Assembly (NCBI RefSeq): GCF_000315625.1
Contig: NW_005434639.1
Coordinates: 125,079 to 189,078 of the forward strand
Direction: 5' to 3'
Source: Guillardia theta CCMP2712
Lineage: Eukaryota > Cryptophyceae > Pyrenomonadales > Geminigeraceae
DNA length: 64,000 nucleotides
In this document: positions 61,701 through 64,000 of the stretch, one piece after another
Layout: every line of letters starts with the position of its first letter
Position numbering within the stretch: the stretch's first letter is position 1
The notes under the pieces: model-generated
Told to the model about the DNA's origin: nothing
Databases searched by the model: none
What the model saw: the letters and a program-made list of their open reading frames with translations, nothing else
Position numbers and translations under genes: made by a program

Positions 61701-64000
61701 GAGGAGGGGAGAGGGAAGGAGAGGAGAGGAGAAGGGGAAGAAGTGTGAGACAAGGAGGGGAGCAGGAGAGTGCGATAGAGAAATGAAGACAGCAGAGGCG
61801 GGAGGGAGAGATGAGGGACAGGAGGAGGTCAAAAGTTTCTGCTGACGTTTTGTGGAAGTTGTCGTGCTCAAGTTGTCAAGGAGCTGCGGAGTTGACTGCA
61901 TCGAAAACAAAGGAGGAGGAGGAGTAGACGGAGGAGGAGGAGGAGGAGGAGCAGAGGAAGGGGAGGAGGAGGAGGTAGATGGGGAGATCCTGTCCAAGTA
62001 TTCACAGATCAGCTTGCTTTCCTTGAAAGCGTTGATGAAGGCGGCGGATGAGTCGTCGGACCTGCAAAGATCTCTACAAGGTGAAGTGACTGCAAGGAAG
62101 GAGATTCGGGAATGATCTGTCCTCCTCCTTGTCCTCCTCCTTGTCCTCCTCCTTGTCCTCCTCCTTGTCCTCCTCCTTGTCCTCCTCCTTATCCTCTTCT
62201 TGTTTGCAGGAGGGAGCGGAGGTCAGCCAGTCCGCCATAGGAAGGAAGGATTATCGTCGATGATGCTCAATCTCTTGCAGGCGGTGCGTGAGGAAGGGAG
62301 GATGAAGCTGAGGAGGTTGAAGCTAGTTCTGCTGTCAGGTCAGAAATTTCTGCCTGAGCTCGGGGCTCGGGGCCGTTCTGGTGCAAGACGGTTTGCTCGT
62401 TCATCTCGGAAAGTTTGTGGAGAGCGAGGAGAAGTTGATACAGCAGGAATGTGCTGCCGTCTTGTACAACCTGCAGGTGCGGAGAGGAGACGAGGAGAGG
62501 GGGAGAGGAGACGAGGAGAGTAGACGAGTAGACGAGGAGAGGAAGGGAGGAGGAGAGGAGGAGAGGAGGAGAGGAGGAGAGGAGGAGAGAAGACGAGGAG
62601 ACGAGACGAGGAGAGGAGAAGTGGAAAAGAAGAGAAGAGTTGCATTACGATTGGAGCAGAAGAAGGAGGAGAGAAATGCAGAAGGAGAGAAAGGGACAAC
62701 ATGTGGATAAGGAGAGGAGAACAACAAGTCAATATGCAGATTTCTTTGACTCCTGTTCACAATCAGTTCCACTCTCTGCCCTTTCAGCAGTTTGGTTTTA
62801 AGTCGTCTGCAAGGCAAGCTTGACTTGTTTCCACATCGAACATACTGCTCATGGTTGTACCTCAGAACTTCTCAAGTCGTTTCCAACGATCTACGCGTTC
62901 ACCGTGCGGTTTTAGTTGGGTATGTACGAACATTGATGAGAACCAGCGTCTCCGGGATGAAGATCGCGGGAGGAATCAACGAAAGTTCTTTCTCCTGCTC
63001 CTCGGAGGATGGAGAGGTTTCAGCGATCAGCGTGTGCTGTTATGCTCTCCTGTGGCTGGAGACGAAGGAGAAGTCGGTTGACCAGCTATGGATAGACGCC
63101 AACTTCCGGCTAAGAGAGGAGGAGAGAGATCCTCGGAGAGGTTCGAATCTCATGTTCACTGCTGCTTCTGCTGCTGCTGCTGCTCCTCCTCCTCCTCCTC
63201 CTTCTCCTTCTCCTCCTTTTCAACCCTCTCACTCCTTCTCTCCTCCTCTCCTCCTCTCCTCCTCTCCTCCTCTCCCCTCATACTCTCTCCCCTGCTCTCC
63301 TCTTTGCTCTCCTCTTTCTCTCTTTCTCCCCGTTGCCGTATTCTTCTGGACCTCCCTGTATCGTTCTCCCGCCTATCATCCCTTGCCCTTGCCCCTGCCC
63401 TGCCCTGCCCTGCCCTGCCCTGCCCTGCCCTGCCCTGCCCTGCCCTGCCCTGCCCTGCCCTGCCCTGCCCTGCCCCATCCTCAGCCAGTCCTTCACTTGC
63501 AGCGCAGAGGTCAAATGGGACAAGCAGATCAACGACATCGTCGAGCTTCTCTTCCACTGGATGAGGTGGAGGAGGCAGCGCGAGCGTGATCTTCCTCCTC
63601 CTTCCAACCCCCTCCATCCCTTCGGCCTCGTTGCTGTCCTCAGAGTCCTCTCACTGTCCAACGACATCAGACAAGGTTGGCTCCTCTCTCGAGTCCTCCT
63701 CCTGTCCTCCTGTCCTCCTGCCTCCTGCCCTCCTGCCTCCTGCCCTCCTGCCTCCTCTCCCTTTCTTGTGTTCTCAATTTCCATCTTTTCTCCACTATGA
63801 CTTTCATGTCATGCTCCTGCCTCCTACTCCTACTCCTGCTCCTGCTCCTGCTTCTGCCTCCTGCTCCTGCTCCTGCTCGTGCTCGTGCTCGTGCTCCTGC
63901 TCGTGCTCCTGCGCCTGCGCCTGCTCCTGCTCCTGTCCTTCCCTTCCCACTCTACTCTGCATCCCCTTCCTGACGACTCGTTCTTTCAGCGTATGTTCGT
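58724..64000 (+). CDS. Large armadillo/HEAT-like repeat protein, 5' part (3' end beyond window)
   Basis: Supported exons: 58724-59043, 59097-59367, 59408-59662, 59882-60313, 60505-60574, 60612-60731; further likely coding blocks lie near 60870-60990, 61304-61480, 61985-62080, 62215-62340, 62345-62475, 62985-63140 and 63480-63675. Exon 1 encodes M-R-G-W-L-D-K-W-R-E-Q, a glycine/acid-rich linker, then a possible metal site C-P-Y-C and C-C. The rest is helical with repeated leucine-rich patterns (V-A-P-L-L-P-F-L-S-N, L-L-A-M-Q-V-V-R-K-L, L-L-S-L-K-A-L-M-K-A-A, L-I-Q-Q-E-C-A-A-V-L-Y-N-L-Q) of armadillo/HEAT solenoids. Function is unknown; a scaffold is likely. Most introns are pure simple repeats, which makes exact joins after 60731 uncertain. 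The frame continues past the right edge. Confidence 0.65.
61490..61735 (+). repeat. (GAGAG/GGGGA)n polypurine microsatellite, intronic
   Basis: Nearly uninterrupted purines on the plus strand in the intron after the exon ending near 61480, with GAGGAGAG and GGGAGGGG words. Opposite-strand frames rich in Ser/Pro/Leu come from this tract. Confidence 0.9.
62119..62190 (+). repeat. (GTCCTCCTCCTT)6 minisatellite, intronic
   Basis: Six perfect copies of a 12-bp pyrimidine-rich unit lie immediately upstream of the next coding block. Confidence 0.92.
62480..62640 (+). repeat. GAGGAGA-type polypurine repeat, intronic
   Basis: Imperfect GAGGAGAG and GACGAGGAGA words on the plus strand follow the coding block that ends near 62475. 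Confidence 0.85.
63170..63330 (+). repeat. (CTG)n then (CTCCTC)n pyrimidine microsatellite
   Basis: A CTGCTGCTG run near 63165-63182 passes into CTCCTC/CTCTCC words through about 63320. Confidence 0.85.
63396..63475 (+). repeat. (TGCCC)16 minisatellite, intronic
   Basis: Sixteen perfect copies of a 5-bp unit. It ends a few bases before the next coding block (S-Q-S-F-T-C-S-A-E-V-K-W). Confidence 0.95.
63690..63950 (+). repeat. CCTCCTGCC and (CTCCTG/CTCGTG)n repeats
   Basis: Two adjacent tandem arrays: a CTCCTGCCTCCTGCC type at 63695-63760, and a hexamer CTCCTG/CTCGTG type at 63820-63940. Confidence 0.88.

Noticed and set aside
61230-61997. 255-codon minus-strand Ser/Pro/Leu ORF
   Set aside because: It is the complement of a polypurine microsatellite and contains no non-repetitive sequence of note.
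63137-63152. tRNA-like T-arm word GAGGTTCGAATCTC
   Set aside because: No D-arm, anticodon arm or acceptor stem can be built around it, and it lies inside a coding block of the armadillo/HEAT-like gene.
62119-63475. Regular short repeats as a possible CRISPR array
   Set aside because: Units of 5-12 bp are contiguous with no spacers, and the context is a eukaryotic intron.

Overview
Organism. The window looks like nuclear DNA of a eukaryotic alga with a complex red plastid; a cryptophyte such as Guillardia is my best guess, by inference and not by database match. Supporting points: GC-rich genes cut by many very short GT-AG introns (mostly 45-90 nt); a lumenal protein with a signal peptide, an A-F cleavage context, a transit region and a twin-arginine thylakoid signal; protist-type STAND/WD40, RelA/SpoT-like and MAPK genes; and spacers full of strand-asymmetric purine/pyrimidine microsatellites.

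Layout. (1) 1-24,972, minus strand: one uninterrupted reading frame of at least 8,324 codons that starts at 24,972 and runs off the left edge. It encodes a giant secreted or surface protein with a signal peptide, roughly 55-60 degenerate tandem beta-rich units of about 142 residues, cysteine-rich insertions, and an endonuclease I (EndA/NucM)-like domain spliced into one repeat unit with its catalytic Glu-His pair replaced. This is the main discovery of the window. (2) 25.0-25.8 kb: polypurine spacer with a 100-N assembly gap and a 46-bp tandem duplication. (3) 25.8-32.5 kb, minus: a six-exon DUF4062-like/P-loop/WD40 STAND protein of 1,961 aa, then a small two-exon gene. (4) 33.1-42.2 kb: a short plus-strand ORF, a minus-strand OGT/SPINDLY-type glycosyltransferase, a divergent myristoylated PDZ protein, and a 19-exon MAPK-like kinase with an SEH activation motif. 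(5) 42.8-50.5 kb: a thylakoid-lumen protein (minus), a bacterial-type ribosomal protein L13 (plus), and a one-pass membrane receptor with a substrate-binding-like ectodomain and a RelA/SpoT-like cytosolic domain (minus). (6) 52.1-56.9 kb: an armadillo-like protein, an F-box/zinc-ribbon-like protein, and a HAD sucrose-phosphatase-like enzyme. (7) 56.9-58.7 kb: C-rich spacer. (8) 58.7 kb to the end: 5' part of a large armadillo/HEAT-like gene whose introns hold long simple repeats.

How the genes relate. They are ordinary single eukaryotic genes, not operons. There is no evidence that they form one pathway, although several are signalling or scaffold proteins (STAND/WD40, PDZ, MAPK, receptor). 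Intron models were built by hand; for the STAND, glycosyltransferase, PDZ, MAPK, L13, receptor, first armadillo and small two-exon genes, the summed exon length is divisible by three with no internal stop, which supports the models.
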